Notes: generated from the sequence alone by a model not told the origin. Counted from the stretch's first letter, positions 1 through 9,765 are shown. The stretch is 64,000 bases of DNA from an uncultured Draconibacterium sp. (GCF_963675065.1 NZ_OY775906.1:1776001-1840000), one strand, 5' to 3'. Numbers and translations are program-made.

Positions 1-2285
1 ACAGCAACCAACATATCGTTGTTTTTATTGATAAAATACTGAAGACTACCACTTAAACGACTATCCAGAGTTGAAAAGTCAACACCAATGTTTGTTTTCG
101 CAACACGTTCCCACGTACGGTCAGTCGAAGTCATAGATCCAATCCATGCGGTATTTACTAATGCGGGGGGCGCACCAAATTGTGTATCTCCAGTGCTTAT
201 ATTAGAAATATAGTCATACGTACCTATACCTGTTACCGAACCTGTTTCACCATATGAAGCAAAAACTTTTAAGTTCTGGAAAATCCCGTCTTCAAGAAAA
301 CCCATTTCTGATAAACGTACACCAACAGAACCACCATAGAAATTTTTCCATCGGTAGTCGGGGTGTAAACGAGATGATCCATCACGACGTCCTAATAATT
401 CTGCCAAATAAATTCCTTTGTAGTCGTAATTTAATCTTCCAATATATGACAATAGACTTACTGCATACGATCCTGAATTAAACGTACTTCCATTTGAATT
501 CTTTTGAGATCCACCTGTAACCTGCGTGGTAATGTCACCTGTATTTATATCATCCAATTCATCAGATGCCATATTCGAGCGCGACTGGTAATATTTATTT
601 ACTTGCTCTTCTTCTGCTGTTACACCAAGCATAGCTCCAATATTATGATCTCCAAACGAACGTTTCCATATCCCTTGTGCTACATGACTTTGGAATAATA
701 CATTAGTTTCGTAAATTTTTACGAAAGAGTTTAATAAAGTAGTAGGAGTATAAGATACATTACCTTCCCAATCATACATTGTTACCGAAGTTTGACGCTC
801 TGTGCGAATACCGCTACGTGAACTAACATTACCTTGGTAATTGAATGAAAGACCTTTGACATATTTATCCAGGTCAACATTAATTCTGCCACCTAAACGG
901 AATATTTCTTCCTTGTTTTTTGTGCGGCCACCTTCATCTAATTTTGCCAACATGTTGTTTGCTCCAAATGTGTCGTAATACTGTCCCTGTGGGTTATACA
1001 AAGGAAAAATGTACATATCCTGTACACCTTCACCAACTCCCTGGGTAGGCTCATCAACCAATCGGTTATCGTACGACACATTAAAGTCGGTACTAATAAT
1101 ATCGTTTACTTTATACGAGAGATTCGTACGAAAATTATATTTTTTAGCTCCATCATAAACAAAATCGATTGGAGAACGCTCGTCAGAGTATCCTATTGAA
1201 GTTCTGTAAGTTGCCCGATCGTTACCTCCCGAAAAAGAGAGGTTATGACGTTGTGAACCGGTTGTTCCATACACTTCGTCGTATTGGTTTACATCGGCAA
1301 GATGACGATCCTTTCCCAACCAGAAATAAGATTCAGGAGCCATTGGCATGGTACCATCAATAATAGATACCAACTCATCGCGTTGAAAAAAGCGATAATT
1401 TGAAGCTGCTGTTTGTTGGTTTCCATCAGCATCTAAAAAATCTATACCATCGTTATCTCCCGCAACCAGCCATAACTGAGCCCACTCCTGTAAGTTTGCA
1501 ACCGGAAAATCATACGCAAAATTCATTTGGTATTCACCTGTATAATTTACTTTTATATCTCCTTTTTTACCTTTTTTGGTTGTTATAAGTATTACACCAC
1601 CAGCAGCTTTTGTACCGTAAATAGCAGCAGCACCATCTTTTAGTACCGAATAAGTTTCAATATCGTTCGAATTAATAGTAGAAAGTTGCCATTCCGGAAT
1701 TTCCAGTCCATCTAAAAGAATAAGTGGCCCGGTACCATTCACAGAAATATCGCCACGAATTTTAATGTCGATACCTTCGTTCCCAGGACGAGAAGAAGTA
1801 CGAGTAACAATTAAGCCGGGAACTTCACCCTGTAAGGCCAATGCAGCACTTGAGGTACCTTTCCCTTTAATCATATCATCGCCCTTCACCTGGGCTACCG
1901 AACCTGTTAAAGTAGCTTTTGCTTGCGTACCATAACCAACCACCACAACTTCTTCCAAACCAACGGCATCGGTTTTTAGGGTTACATCTATTGAAGTTTG
2001 GCTGCCAACTACAATTTCCTGAGTTAACATACCCACAAACGAAATAGTTAATACGCTTTCGCTTGTTACATTTGAAATGGTAAAGTCACCATCGATATCG
2101 GTAACGGTTCCCGTTGAAGTTCCCTTAACAACCACGGTTACCCCCGGAAGGGCTTCACCACTGTCGTCAACAACCTTTCCTGAAACTGTTTTTTGCTGTG
2201 CATAAGCACTGGCACTAACAGCAACAAAAAAGAGACAAAACATTAAAAAGCTAAAAGCCTTTTGAATACTTTTTTTGTTTTTCAT
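1..2285 (-). CDS. SusC/RagA-family TonB-dependent outer-membrane receptor (3' part off the window)
   Basis: This gene runs off the left edge; about 761 N-terminal residues are present. It starts at an ATG (2285-2283) with a signal peptide ending near AYAQQ. A carboxypeptidase-regulatory-like domain follows (KTVSGKVVDDSGEALPGVTV), then the SusC TonB-box region (GLEEVVVVGYGTQ) and a plug domain (IKIRGDISVNGTGPLILLDG, AAIYGTKAAGGVILITTKKG). The family imports oligosaccharides across the outer membrane together with a SusD lipoprotein, which would lie further left. The GH88 hydrolase gene lies 49 bp upstream on the same strand, so the two are probably co-transcribed. The divergent hybrid two-component regulator probably controls this PUL. 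The substrate cannot be read from the receptor; the GH88 suggests a uronate-containing glycan. Family assignment is firm. Confidence 0.95.
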   Translation of the reverse strand, partial: MKNKKSIQKAFSFLMFCLFFVAVSASAYAQQKTVSGKVVDDSGEALPGVTVVVKGTSTGTVTDIDGDFTISNVTSESVLTISFVGMLTQEIVVGSQTSIDVTLKTDAVGLEEVVVVGYGTQAKATLTGSVAQVKGDDMIKGKGTSSAALALQGEVPGLIVTRTSSRPGNEGIDIKIRGDISVNGTGPLILLDGLEIPEWQLSTINSNDIETYSVLKDGAAAIYGTKAAGGVILITTKKGKKGDIKVNYTGEYQMNFAYDFPVANLQEWAQLWLVAGDNDGIDFLDADGNQQTAASNYRFFQRDELVSIIDGTMPMAPESYFWLGKDRHLADVNQYDEVYGTTGSQRHNLSFSGGNDRATYRTSIGYSDERSPIDFVYDGAKKYNFRTNLSYKVNDIISTDFNVSYDNRLVDEPTQGVGEGVQDMYIFPLYNPQGQYYDTFGANNMLAKLDEGGRTKNKEEIFRLGGRINVDLDKYVKGLSFNYQGNVSSRSGIRTERQTSVTMYDWEGNVSYTPTTLLNSFVKIYETNVLFQSHVAQGIWKRSFGDHNIGAMLGVTAEEEQVNKYYQSRSNMASDELDDINTGDITTQVTGGSQKNSNGSTFNSGSYAVSLLSYIGRLNYDYKGIYLAELLGRRDGSSRLHPDYRWKNFYGGSVGVRLSEMGFLEDGIFQNLKVFASYGETGSVTGIGTYDYISNISTGDTQFGAPPALVNTAWIGSMTSTDRTWERVAKTNIGVDFSTLDSRLSGSLQYFINKNNDMLVA

Positions 2286-2334
2286 AAAATTTAGTTTTTG
2301 TTAAAAATTTAGAGAATTACTTTATTGATTTAAA

Positions 2335-3540
2335 TTATTCTTTACTAAGCGCTAGATTTTGATTCTCTTCATATTTCTTGCTTTTAATAATTGATTCCAG
2401 AAAATAGTAATCGGCATAATTAAGGGGCACATCAACCTCCGAATCGTATGGTTTCGAGCCGGTGGAATGTTTGAGTAAAAAACCTCCGTTTTTACCGGTT
2501 TTTGCAAAAAATTTGGGCGTAATCAATGTCGCCAAAAGATTTTGTGCGGTATTTAAATAGGCTTTGTTATTTGTATACTCATACAACTCGAACAATGCTG
2601 ATGAAATAACAGCTGCAGCCGATGCATCGTAAGGTTCATTGGGGATATTTGGTGCTTTAAAATCCCAGTAAGGAACTTTGCCGTCTTTCATTCCATCTAC
2701 CGTTAAAAGGAAATCGGCAATATTAATAGCCATATCCAGAAACTCTTCCATTCCTGTTTCGCGATACATCATGGTATAACCATAAACCGCCCAGGCTTGG
2801 CCACGCGCCCAATCGCTGTCGTCGGCAGCGCCCTGGTGAGTATTTTTGTTTAACACCTCGCCTGTTTCCGGGTCATAATCAATTACGTGGTAACACGAAA
2901 AGTCGTCGCGAAAATGGTTCGCTGCTGTGGTTTGTGCATGTTTTACAGCAATTTCTTTAAAACTTTCATTTCCGGTTTCTTTAGCTGCCCACATCAGTAA
3001 TTCCAGGTTCATCATATTATCAATAATTACCGGGTATTTCCAATGGGCTGTTTTTGGGTTGCTGTTCCACGAACGAATACAGCCAACTACCGGGTTGTAG
3101 CGGGTTGACAATGTTTTAGCTGATTGAATAAGTATTTCTCTATATTCGGGATTATCGACATTTTTTATTGCATGTCCGAAACTGCAATACATTTTAAAAC
3201 CAATATCATGATCATTTGCATTCCATTGTTCTTTTTCCAATGGCAGGGTATACTCAAGAGCACATTTTTTCCACTCATTTTTACCTGTGAGTTCGTACAT
3301 CATCCATAGATTACCCCCAAAGAAACCACTGGTCCAGTCTTTTGATGATACCAATTTTATTTTCTCGTTTTCCAGAGTACGTGGAAAGATTTTGACCTCG
3401 TGCTGCAGAGGCTCTATCTTCTTTAAAGCAAATTCAAGTTGCTTTTCCGAATATTTTACTACATCATTGATATTTCCGGAATATTGGTTATTACAACCAA
3501 ACAGAATAATGCAAATGCAAATTGTTATAAGATATTTCAT
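2335..3540 (-). CDS. GH88 unsaturated glucuronyl hydrolase, lipoprotein
   Basis: The 401-residue product begins with a lipoprotein signal (IILFGC, Cys about residue 16), so it should be exported and lipid-anchored. The body matches the (alpha/alpha)6-barrel GH88 family: WTSGFFGGNLWMMYE near the N-terminus, NDHDIGFKMYCSFG with the first conserved Asp, IIDNMMNLELLMWAA with the second, the SDWARGQAWAVYGYTMMYRE block, and YDASAAAVISSALFEL near the end. GH88 enzymes remove the 4,5-unsaturated uronic acid left at the non-reducing end by polysaccharide lyases. The gene precedes susC with a 49 bp gap, unlike PULs where susC comes first, and is divergent from the HTCS gene. The uronate polymer served is unknown; alginate is less likely because its monouronates are handled by PL17 and KdgF in the locus further right. 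Confidence 0.9.
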   Translation of the reverse strand: MKYLITICICIILFGCNNQYSGNINDVVKYSEKQLEFALKKIEPLQHEVKIFPRTLENEKIKLVSSKDWTSGFFGGNLWMMYELTGKNEWKKCALEYTLPLEKEQWNANDHDIGFKMYCSFGHAIKNVDNPEYREILIQSAKTLSTRYNPVVGCIRSWNSNPKTAHWKYPVIIDNMMNLELLMWAAKETGNESFKEIAVKHAQTTAANHFRDDFSCYHVIDYDPETGEVLNKNTHQGAADDSDWARGQAWAVYGYTMMYRETGMEEFLDMAINIADFLLTVDGMKDGKVPYWDFKAPNIPNEPYDASAAAVISSALFELYEYTNNKAYLNTAQNLLATLITPKFFAKTGKNGGFLLKHSTGSKPYDSEVDVPLNYADYYFLESIIKSKKYEENQNLALSKE

Positions 3541-3590
3541 ATTTAGGTTTGATTTTTACTTAATTGAAAGAGAAAAGGAATTTTTGGTAG

Positions 3591-3624
3591 AAGCTCCCTT
3601 TTCATTTTTTGAAAAAGGGAGCTT
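3591..3624. other. Hairpin in the divergent GH88/HTCS intergenic region
   Basis: The arms AAGCTCCCTTTT and AAAAGGGAGCTT form a perfect 12 bp stem with a short A/T loop. It lies about 50-85 bp upstream of the GH88 start, so it would be in that gene's leader or promoter. There is no T-tract on either side, so it is not a canonical terminator. It could be an mRNA-stabilising or attenuator structure. Confidence 0.5.
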
Positions 3625-3628
3625 AGTA

Positions 3629-3680
<52 letters not shown>

Positions 3681-3860
3681 CTATTCGTAAATAACCTTTC
3701 TTATTCATTTTATTGATTCAGTTTTATTTAAAAACGCATGAAACTATCTATATACTAACTCAATCATGTTTCATAAATTTCCAAATCAAAAATAGAATCT
3801 GATACCTCTCCAGAATTAGCGCTTATGTTGCAAATACTGGTTGTTTTGTTTCATTATCGC

Positions 3861-3888
3861 AAACATGTTGCGCTATTGCAACATGTTT
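3861..3888. promoter_or_regulatory. Inverted repeat upstream of the HTCS gene, candidate operator
   Basis: AAACATGTTGC and GCAACATGTTT form a perfect 11 bp inverted repeat with a 6 bp spacer, 45-73 bp upstream of the HTCS start. Extra half-sites occur nearby: ATGTTGC at 3825-3831 and GCAACA at 3903-3908. This clustering suggests a binding site for a DNA-binding regulator, possibly the HTCS itself. The rest of 3681-3860 is AT-rich with no other feature recognised. Confidence 0.5.
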
Positions 3889-3933
3889 ATTAGTTATTAA
3901 CTGCAACAAAGGTTATTTTTGAAAAAAATATAA

Positions 3934-6900
3934 ATGCGATCGAGCTTCTTAATATGTTTTCTTGTTGTTTTTGGATTTTACTCCACATTCGCTCAAGCAG
4001 ATGATGTAAGATTCAGAAGAGTATCACCTCCCGGTGGTTTTAGCTTTCAGGCAATCCATTCGTTTAACCAGGATAAATTTGGTTATATCTGGATGGGTGG
4101 ATTTGATGGTGTTTTAAGATACGATTCAAAAGAAATTATTCGTTTCTCCTATCAACCTGAAAAAGAAGATGGATTACCAAGTAATACAGTAACAGCAATA
4201 GCGATAGACAAAAACAACAACATTTGGGTCAGTACCGATAAAGGTCTTTGCAAGTTTAACACTGTTACGCAAGAATTTGAACAGGTGCATTACACCTATG
4301 AGAATAGCACACAAGTCAACCAACACCTTTTCTCTATTCAATTTGATGGACAAGGCAAACTTTGGATTGTTGATGAACATTTTTTTGGTTACCTCGATGA
4401 AACTTCCAATAAAATGATCAGAATTACTGATAGAATGACCAACTCACCACGTTTGATTTATAACGACGAAACAAACAGGTTATGGCTTGGTACACAGGAT
4501 GGCTCGGTATATAAAGTAAACTACAAAGAAGCAAAAATTGAAAAGTTAATAAACGGACCGGGCTCTACGGTACGCACCATAAGTACCAGCACCGATAATA
4601 TTTGGGTAGGCTACCAGGAGCATGGTGCACGCATGTACGACTTTGAAGGAAAACTGAAATATCATTATCAATACACAAAAAATCCGGATTATGATATCAG
4701 AGATGCCAGTATAAGAAAAATATGGAGAGATACTCGCGGGCAAATATGGATTGGATCGTATCTGGGATTATTTAAAAGTATAGGCAAAGAACTAATACAC
4801 TACGATCACAACAAATATGAAGGACTTCCCCATAATTCAATTTTCGATATTTATGAAGATAATCAGGGAGGAATATGGATTGGAACATGGTCGGGAGGAG
4901 TTGCCTATATGCATCACTCCGATAACAGTTTTACCAACTATCGTCATTCAAATGAACCCGGAACAATTTCAGACAATATGGTCAGTTCCTTTGCACAAAC
5001 CCCCGATGGCCAACTCTACGTAGGCACCGAGCTTTTCGGGTTGAATCGTTTTAATCCAAAGACCTCTGTTTTCACCCCTCTGCAAATCACAAAACAGAAC
5101 GGTATTATTGATATAAAAGCAATGGAAATTGACAAAAATGGTGGTTTGTGGATAGGTTCTGCATTTAACGGCTTATTTTACAGGCCTGCCAGGCAAAGCA
5201 ACTTTATACACTTTCCGGCAGGAACAGAGGATGGCAAACATGTCTCGGCCTCCGAAGTGTATTCACTTTGCAAATCAGACTCAGGGATGTGGATTGGCAC
5301 CAACCTGGGAGGAATTAACTTTTACCATTTCGGAACAAAAGAAATAAGTTTCGAATCAAAAAAATCACCTTTTGAGCAATTACTTAACACCAATTGCCAG
5401 GCACTTACAACCGACACAAAAAATAACTTATGGATTGGAACCCAAAATGGCGCAATCCGTATTCACCTTCCAACAGGTAAATCAACCTCATTCAATATTT
5501 ACGAAAAAAATAATCATAAAACAGGAAGTCAAAACTTCTATTTTATAAAACAACTTAGTGATGGTAGAATATGGATGGGCACCGGAGGAAATGGAATAAA
5601 TATCTACAATCCAAAATCAGATTCGATAAGCATTTTTACAGCAAATGGTTTACTAAAAAACAAAGATGTTTACGGAATTATTGAAGATTCTTACAAGAAT
5701 ATCTGGATTACCAGCAATGATGGTTTAATCTCATACAATTCGGATCTTCAAACCTCGCGAAGGTTTGTGCTGAATGATGGTATACAGGGCGATCTTTTTA
5801 ACCCAAGTGCCATCTACAAAGATAATCAAGGTAATATATACTTCGGTGGTACCAATGGTTTTAGCCTTCTTGAACCCAAACCAATACATACCAACCATCG
5901 CCCCCCAAATATACTACTCACAAAAGTTAGTGCAAATAACCGATCGATAGTTCCGGAACAAACGGGCATTAACCAATATCAAAAAATTGTACTTGATCCA
6001 ACAGAAACAAACCTCAATTTTACCTTTTCTGCCGATAATTATTTATTACCCGATAAAAATGAATTTTCTTACCGTCTGGTTAATTATATTGACAATTGGG
6101 TTGATAATAATAATAGGGGAACTGCTAATTTTGTAAACCTTCCTGCCGGAGAATATCGTTTTGAAGTGAAGGCAAGTAATAACGATGGCATTTGGAACGA
6201 TGAACCAGCCAGTATAGACATAGTTGTAAAGCAGTTTTGGTATAAATCAACGTATGCAATTGCTGTTTATTCCTTTATCTTTCTTTTAATTATTATCGCA
6301 GTCATCCGGTTTTTCAGAGAACGATCGAAACTAAAAAAAGACTTGCTTATTGAGAAAATGGAACACAAGCAGGAGGAACAGCTTACTGAGATGAAACTAA
6401 AGTTTTTTACAAATATATCGCACGAATTCAGAACCCCACTTACACTAATAAATGGCCCTGTAAACCAGTTGTTACTGGATACAAATTTAACCGATGCTCA
6501 GCACAAACAACTTGATACAGTTAAACGTAATTCAAATCGTCTGCTTCAGCTGATTAACCAGATAATGGATCTCAGAAAGGCAGAAAAAGGCCTGGAGAAA
6601 CTAAAAATAAGTAAAATTGATTTGGTTAGTTTTATCAACAAACGAGTACTTAATTTTTCGGAGGAAGCACGCACAAATAACATTACATTTTCTTTTAATT
6701 ACACCACCAGCTCGAGTATTATTGAAGCCGATGAAGAAAAACTCGATAAGATTATTTTCAACCTGTTATCGAATGCATTTAAATATACCCCTGTAAACGG
6801 AGAAATTACGATTACTATTCACGAGAACAAACTCGATAATATCCATAATTTTACAAACCAATTGAGTTTTGGCGAACTGGAAAATGAAGAATTTGTTGAA

Positions 6901-7971
6901 ATAGCAGTCGTTGATAGTGGCCAGGGTATCAGTAGTGAAGATTTACCTCATATATTCGAGCGATTTGAACAAGGTAGAAGTCAAAACTCAAAAGTTAACA
7001 GTAGCGGTATTGGCCTAAATCTTTGTAAAGATTTTACACTAATTCATCGGGGTATTATTGTTGTTCAGAGTAGTCCGGGAAAAGGAACCCGCTTTTCGGT
7101 TCAACTACCTACCAAACAAAAAGCACAAAAAATATTATTTCAAAGCCATGAGATAGTAAAAAATGTGGAATCATGGCAATCAACTGATATGACACCATCG
7201 AATCCGAATTTAAATGACAAAAATACAACCATTATAGTGGTAGAGGATAATAAAGACTTACGCGAATACATTACAGGCCTTTTGAACAATTTTTACAACG
7301 TGCTATTTGCCGAAGATGGTAAACAAGGACTTGACATGTTGAAATCAAAAAATATCGATTTGGTTATTTCGGATGTAATGATGCCACAAATGGATGGTTT
7401 TGAGTTTTGCCAAACCATTAAATCGCAAATCGAAACCAGCCATATCCCGGTAATATTGTTAACTGCATTATCATCAGCAGAGAACACCTCAACTGGTCTG
7501 GATAAAGGGGCTGACGCATATATTTCGAAACCTTTCGAAGAACAGGTACTGTTATCTCAAGTAGCAAACCTATTAAATCAACGGAAAAGATTACAAGAAA
7601 ACTTTGCCAAACGTATGGTAAGCAAACAGGCAATAGATATTGGAAGCCTAGATAATTACTTTTTAAACAAAATAAATAGCATTATCGAAGAGAATATAAC
7701 CAACGAAAATTTCACAGTTGATTTATTGGCCAGTGAAATGAGCCTGAGTCGTAGCCAACTTCACCGCAAGCTAAAACAAATTTCAAACCACTCGGCATCG
7801 GAATATATTAATATGGTTAGAATAAAAAAAGCTACAGCCTTGCTCGCCACCAAAAGCTACAATGTTGATGAAGTAGCTTTTAAAGTAGGTTTTAACAGTC
7901 ATTCTTATTTCTCAAAATGTTTCAAGAAAATACATGGACAAACGCCTAAAGAATACCTAAAAGGGCTATAA
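3934..7971 (+). CDS. Hybrid two-component system sensor-regulator (HTCS) for a polysaccharide utilisation locus
   Basis: The 1345-residue protein combines sensing and DNA binding. In order: signal peptide (residues 1-20), two seven-bladed-propeller regions of Reg_prop repeats (recurring IWIGT/LWIGT motifs, about 30-680), a Y_Y_Y domain (about 700-765), one transmembrane helix (about 771-793), HisKA with phospho-acceptor H830 in NISHEFRTPL, HATPase_c (NLLSNAFKYTP, DSGQGIS), a receiver with D1147 in VISDVMMPQMDG, and a C-terminal AraC-type HTH (about 1240-1340). Such proteins bind an oligosaccharide in the periplasm and activate the adjacent susC/susD operon. Here that is the divergent GH88-susC operon, likely through the repeats in the shared intergenic region. 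Length and domain order are normal for the family. Confidence 0.97.
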   Translation: MRSSFLICFLVVFGFYSTFAQADDVRFRRVSPPGGFSFQAIHSFNQDKFGYIWMGGFDGVLRYDSKEIIRFSYQPEKEDGLPSNTVTAIAIDKNNNIWVSTDKGLCKFNTVTQEFEQVHYTYENSTQVNQHLFSIQFDGQGKLWIVDEHFFGYLDETSNKMIRITDRMTNSPRLIYNDETNRLWLGTQDGSVYKVNYKEAKIEKLINGPGSTVRTISTSTDNIWVGYQEHGARMYDFEGKLKYHYQYTKNPDYDIRDASIRKIWRDTRGQIWIGSYLGLFKSIGKELIHYDHNKYEGLPHNSIFDIYEDNQGGIWIGTWSGGVAYMHHSDNSFTNYRHSNEPGTISDNMVSSFAQTPDGQLYVGTELFGLNRFNPKTSVFTPLQITKQNGIIDIKAMEIDKNGGLWIGSAFNGLFYRPARQSNFIHFPAGTEDGKHVSASEVYSLCKSDSGMWIGTNLGGINFYHFGTKEISFESKKSPFEQLLNTNCQALTTDTKNNLWIGTQNGAIRIHLPTGKSTSFNIYEKNNHKTGSQNFYFIKQLSDGRIWMGTGGNGINIYNPKSDSISIFTANGLLKNKDVYGIIEDSYKNIWITSNDGLISYNSDLQTSRRFVLNDGIQGDLFNPSAIYKDNQGNIYFGGTNGFSLLEPKPIHTNHRPPNILLTKVSANNRSIVPEQTGINQYQKIVLDPTETNLNFTFSADNYLLPDKNEFSYRLVNYIDNWVDNNNRGTANFVNLPAGEYRFEVKASNNDGIWNDEPASIDIVVKQFWYKSTYAIAVYSFIFLLIIIAVIRFFRERSKLKKDLLIEKMEHKQEEQLTEMKLKFFTNISHEFRTPLTLINGPVNQLLLDTNLTDAQHKQLDTVKRNSNRLLQLINQIMDLRKAEKGLEKLKISKIDLVSFINKRVLNFSEEARTNNITFSFNYTTSSSIIEADEEKLDKIIFNLLSNAFKYTPVNGEITITIHENKLDNIHNFTNQLSFGELENEEFVEIAVVDSGQGISSEDLPHIFERFEQGRSQNSKVNSSGIGLNLCKDFTLIHRGIIVVQSSPGKGTRFSVQLPTKQKAQKILFQSHEIVKNVESWQSTDMTPSNPNLNDKNTTIIVVEDNKDLREYITGLLNNFYNVLFAEDGKQGLDMLKSKNIDLVISDVMMPQMDGFEFCQTIKSQIETSHIPVILLTALSSAENTSTGLDKGADAYISKPFEEQVLLSQVANLLNQRKRLQENFAKRMVSKQAIDIGSLDNYFLNKINSIIEENITNENFTVDLLASEMSLSRSQLHRKLKQISNHSASEYINMVRIKKATALLATKSYNVDEVAFKVGFNSHSYFSKCFKKIHGQTPKEYLKGL

Positions 7972-7979
7972 TTCCCTAT

Positions 7980-8044
7980 CTGTCGATAAAAATATCTCAT
8001 CTATCGATTCTGTTTTCAAAATAACGCCCCCATACCTATCTTTG
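7980..8044 (+). promoter_or_regulatory. LytTR-type tandem site A with -7-like element
   Basis: The direct repeats CTGTCGAT (7980-7987) and CTATCGAT (8001-8008) are exactly 21 bp apart. The -7-like element TATCTTTG ends at 8044, with its TTTG 33 bp after the second repeat. Sites B, C and E share this geometry exactly and site D nearly so. Two ~9 bp repeats one 21 bp period apart is the layout known for LytTR-domain regulators such as AgrA. No protein gene follows before the terminator at 8122-8152, so this promoter may drive a small RNA. Confidence 0.7.
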
Positions 8045-8049
8045 ATTCA

Positions 8050-8152
8050 ACAATTAAAACAAAAGAAAACAGATACATAGTTTTTTCATAAGTTTAGTTT
8101 AATTCGACTAGGGAGTTCAGGAAACAGGGAGGCAGAGGCTTCCCTGTTTTTG
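8050..8152 (+). ncRNA. Candidate small RNA of about 100 nt controlled by site A
   Basis: A transcript from promoter A would start near 8050 and stop at the strong hairpin plus T-run ending at 8152. No ATG-initiated reading frame of useful length is visible inside. The HTCS gene ends upstream at 7971 and the next gene, with its own promoter B, starts at 8360, so this transcript has no coding partner. It could be a regulatory RNA of the LytTR regulon. Alternatively, the terminator may serve HTCS readthrough and site A may be a leftover copy. Confidence 0.4.
8122..8152 (+). terminator. Rho-independent terminator
   Basis: AAACAGGGA and TCCCTGTTT form a 9 bp stem with a loop of about 10 nt, followed directly by a T-run. 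It would end HTCS transcription and the candidate small RNA from site A. Confidence 0.8.
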
Positions 8153-8255
8153 TTGTCAATGAACGTGGTCTAATGGAAAGTTATTTACCGAACGAATATC
8201 TCATTTCCAGCAAATCCTTTTATAATCCTTATTTCCAAACCTAAGCTTGGAAAAT

Positions 8256-8320
8256 CTGTCGATGAAAAATTCAAATCCGTCGAGTCTATTTCTTAAAGAA
8301 TCTCCCATCAATTTTCTTTG
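8256..8320 (+). promoter_or_regulatory. LytTR-type tandem site B and promoter of the DUF1566 gene
   Basis: CTGTCGAT (8256-8263) and CCGTCGAG (8277-8284) are 21 bp apart. TTTCTTTG ends at 8320, with its TTTG 33 bp after the second repeat, identical spacing to site A. The DUF1566 start codon lies about 40 bp downstream. An additional imperfect inverted repeat (TTTCCAA / TTGGAAA, 8232-8254) sits just upstream. Confidence 0.75.
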
Positions 8321-8359
8321 TACCAATCAAAATTCAATTAAAAACTAAAGTTTACTGAA

Positions 8360-9685
8360 ATGGAAAATTCGAAAACAGATAACAGAAAATTAATTATTAG
8401 ATTGTTTGCCTTATTAATACCGATTGGTTTGCTTATTGGATGTCAAAACAACGATGATGACATATCCTCAGACGATTCGGATGTTATTATTACTTACGAT
8501 TACACTTTGGTAGCATCTGGGCAGACTTCTATTTATGACGCCGACGGTGCAGAACTTTATAACCTAAGTGAAGGCGATGCATTTTTCGGGCAAGATGGGA
8601 ATTACCTTAAAGGAGCTACCATGTCATACATCGATAATAGCGACGGTACCACATCTGATTTAAATACAGGATTAATGTGGCAAACAATTCCCTTACCCGA
8701 GAAAATGACCTATGACGAAGCCATTGAATATTGCGAAAATATCGAACTGGCGGGTTACGACGACTGGCGTGCTCCGAACCTGAAAGAGCTGTTTTCGATT
8801 AGTGATTTTGGTAAAGGATGGCCTTATCTTGACACAACTTATTTTAAACTGGCATCGGGTATTGTCGACAAATCGGAACAGTTTTGGTCGAGCAACCGCT
8901 ATGTTGGGACTACAGTTGAAGGACAGGATAATGCCGCCTTTGGGGTAAACCATGTTACCGGACATATAAAAGCCTATGCTGCCGGCTCAGAAATGGAAGG
9001 TGGAGAAGGAGGCATGCCACCATCAGGTGGTGGCCCACAAGGCATAGGAACTACACCAACCGACAGCACTGGTGCAGGAACTCCCCCACCAGGAGGCGAA
9101 GGATCAATTGGCGACGGCACCATGAGTGGCCCGCTGGCTAAATACATTCGTGCAGTACGTGGCGACGAGTATGGTACTAACGATTATGTTGACAATGGAG
9201 ATGGTACTATTACCGACAAATCTACCGGTTTAATGTGGACACAAGACGACAGCGGAGAAGGAATGATTTGGGAAGATGCATTATTTTATGCCGAAAATTC
9301 AATATTTGCCGGATACGACGATTGGAGATTACCAAATGTAAAAGAACACCAGGCAATAGTTGATTATGGTTATTCACCAACAGCAACCGCCCCCGATAAA
9401 GTTGGACCGGCCATAGACCCAATATTTAATTGCACACAAATTATCAGCGAAGCGGGTTACGACGACTACCCTTACTACTGGACAAGTACCTCAGCAAATT
9501 TTTCGAAAGGACAACTCTATTATTACGCCTGGTATATTTCGCTAGGCAGAGCTGTAAACGACCAGGGCGAAGATTTCCACGGAGCAGGTGCCGTTCGGTT
9601 TGACACAAAAGACATTGATGGCCCAGCAGGAGAAGATGCAGAACGCTATTACAACTACGTTCGGTTGGTTCGTAATGCTGAATAA
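8360..9685 (+). CDS. Lipoprotein with two DUF1566 (Lcl C-terminal-like) domains
   Basis: A 441-residue exported lipoprotein (LIGC, Cys about 28) with two DUF1566-type modules. Module 1 shows TGLMWQTIPL and AGYDDWRAPNLKELFSI (about residues 110-200); module 2 shows TGLMWTQDDSG and AGYDDWRLPNVKEHQAIVD (about 290-435). Between them is a linker of about 40 residues rich in Gly, Pro and Ser (about 213-254). DUF1566 domains occur in secreted and surface proteins, and the Legionella Lcl protein is an adhesin; no enzymatic role is established. The gene has its own LytTR-type promoter (site B) and is followed by the genes for the LytS/LytTR pair, so it is probably a main target. It may sense or bind a ligand at the surface; its function here is unknown. 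Confidence 0.85.
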   Translation: MENSKTDNRKLIIRLFALLIPIGLLIGCQNNDDDISSDDSDVIITYDYTLVASGQTSIYDADGAELYNLSEGDAFFGQDGNYLKGATMSYIDNSDGTTSDLNTGLMWQTIPLPEKMTYDEAIEYCENIELAGYDDWRAPNLKELFSISDFGKGWPYLDTTYFKLASGIVDKSEQFWSSNRYVGTTVEGQDNAAFGVNHVTGHIKAYAAGSEMEGGEGGMPPSGGGPQGIGTTPTDSTGAGTPPPGGEGSIGDGTMSGPLAKYIRAVRGDEYGTNDYVDNGDGTITDKSTGLMWTQDDSGEGMIWEDALFYAENSIFAGYDDWRLPNVKEHQAIVDYGYSPTATAPDKVGPAIDPIFNCTQIISEAGYDDYPYYWTSTSANFSKGQLYYYAWYISLGRAVNDQGEDFHGAGAVRFDTKDIDGPAGEDAERYYNYVRLVRNAE

Positions 9686-9722
9686 GAAGGTATAAAAAGA
9701 CTTTGTTTTCAGGCTTTGAAAT

Positions 9723-9765
9723 GCCGGACACCCGGGGCAGAATAAAACTTGCCCTTGTGTTCGGC
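9723..9765 (+). other. Imperfect hairpin after the DUF1566 gene
   Basis: GCCGGACACCCGGGGCA pairs imperfectly with TGCCCTTGTGTTCGGC. It lies 38 bp after the stop codon and has no T-tract, so it may stabilise the mRNA 3' end or act as a weak terminator before the kinase gene. Confidence 0.45.

Noticed and set aside
254..1588. Four plus-strand frames of 62-75 residues
   Set aside because: They lie antisense to the SusC reading frame, which is continuous and clearly coding; no domain or signal is visible in them.
3591..3624. Hairpin upstream of GH88 as a terminator
   Set aside because: Neither strand shows a T-run after the stem, and no gene ends here.
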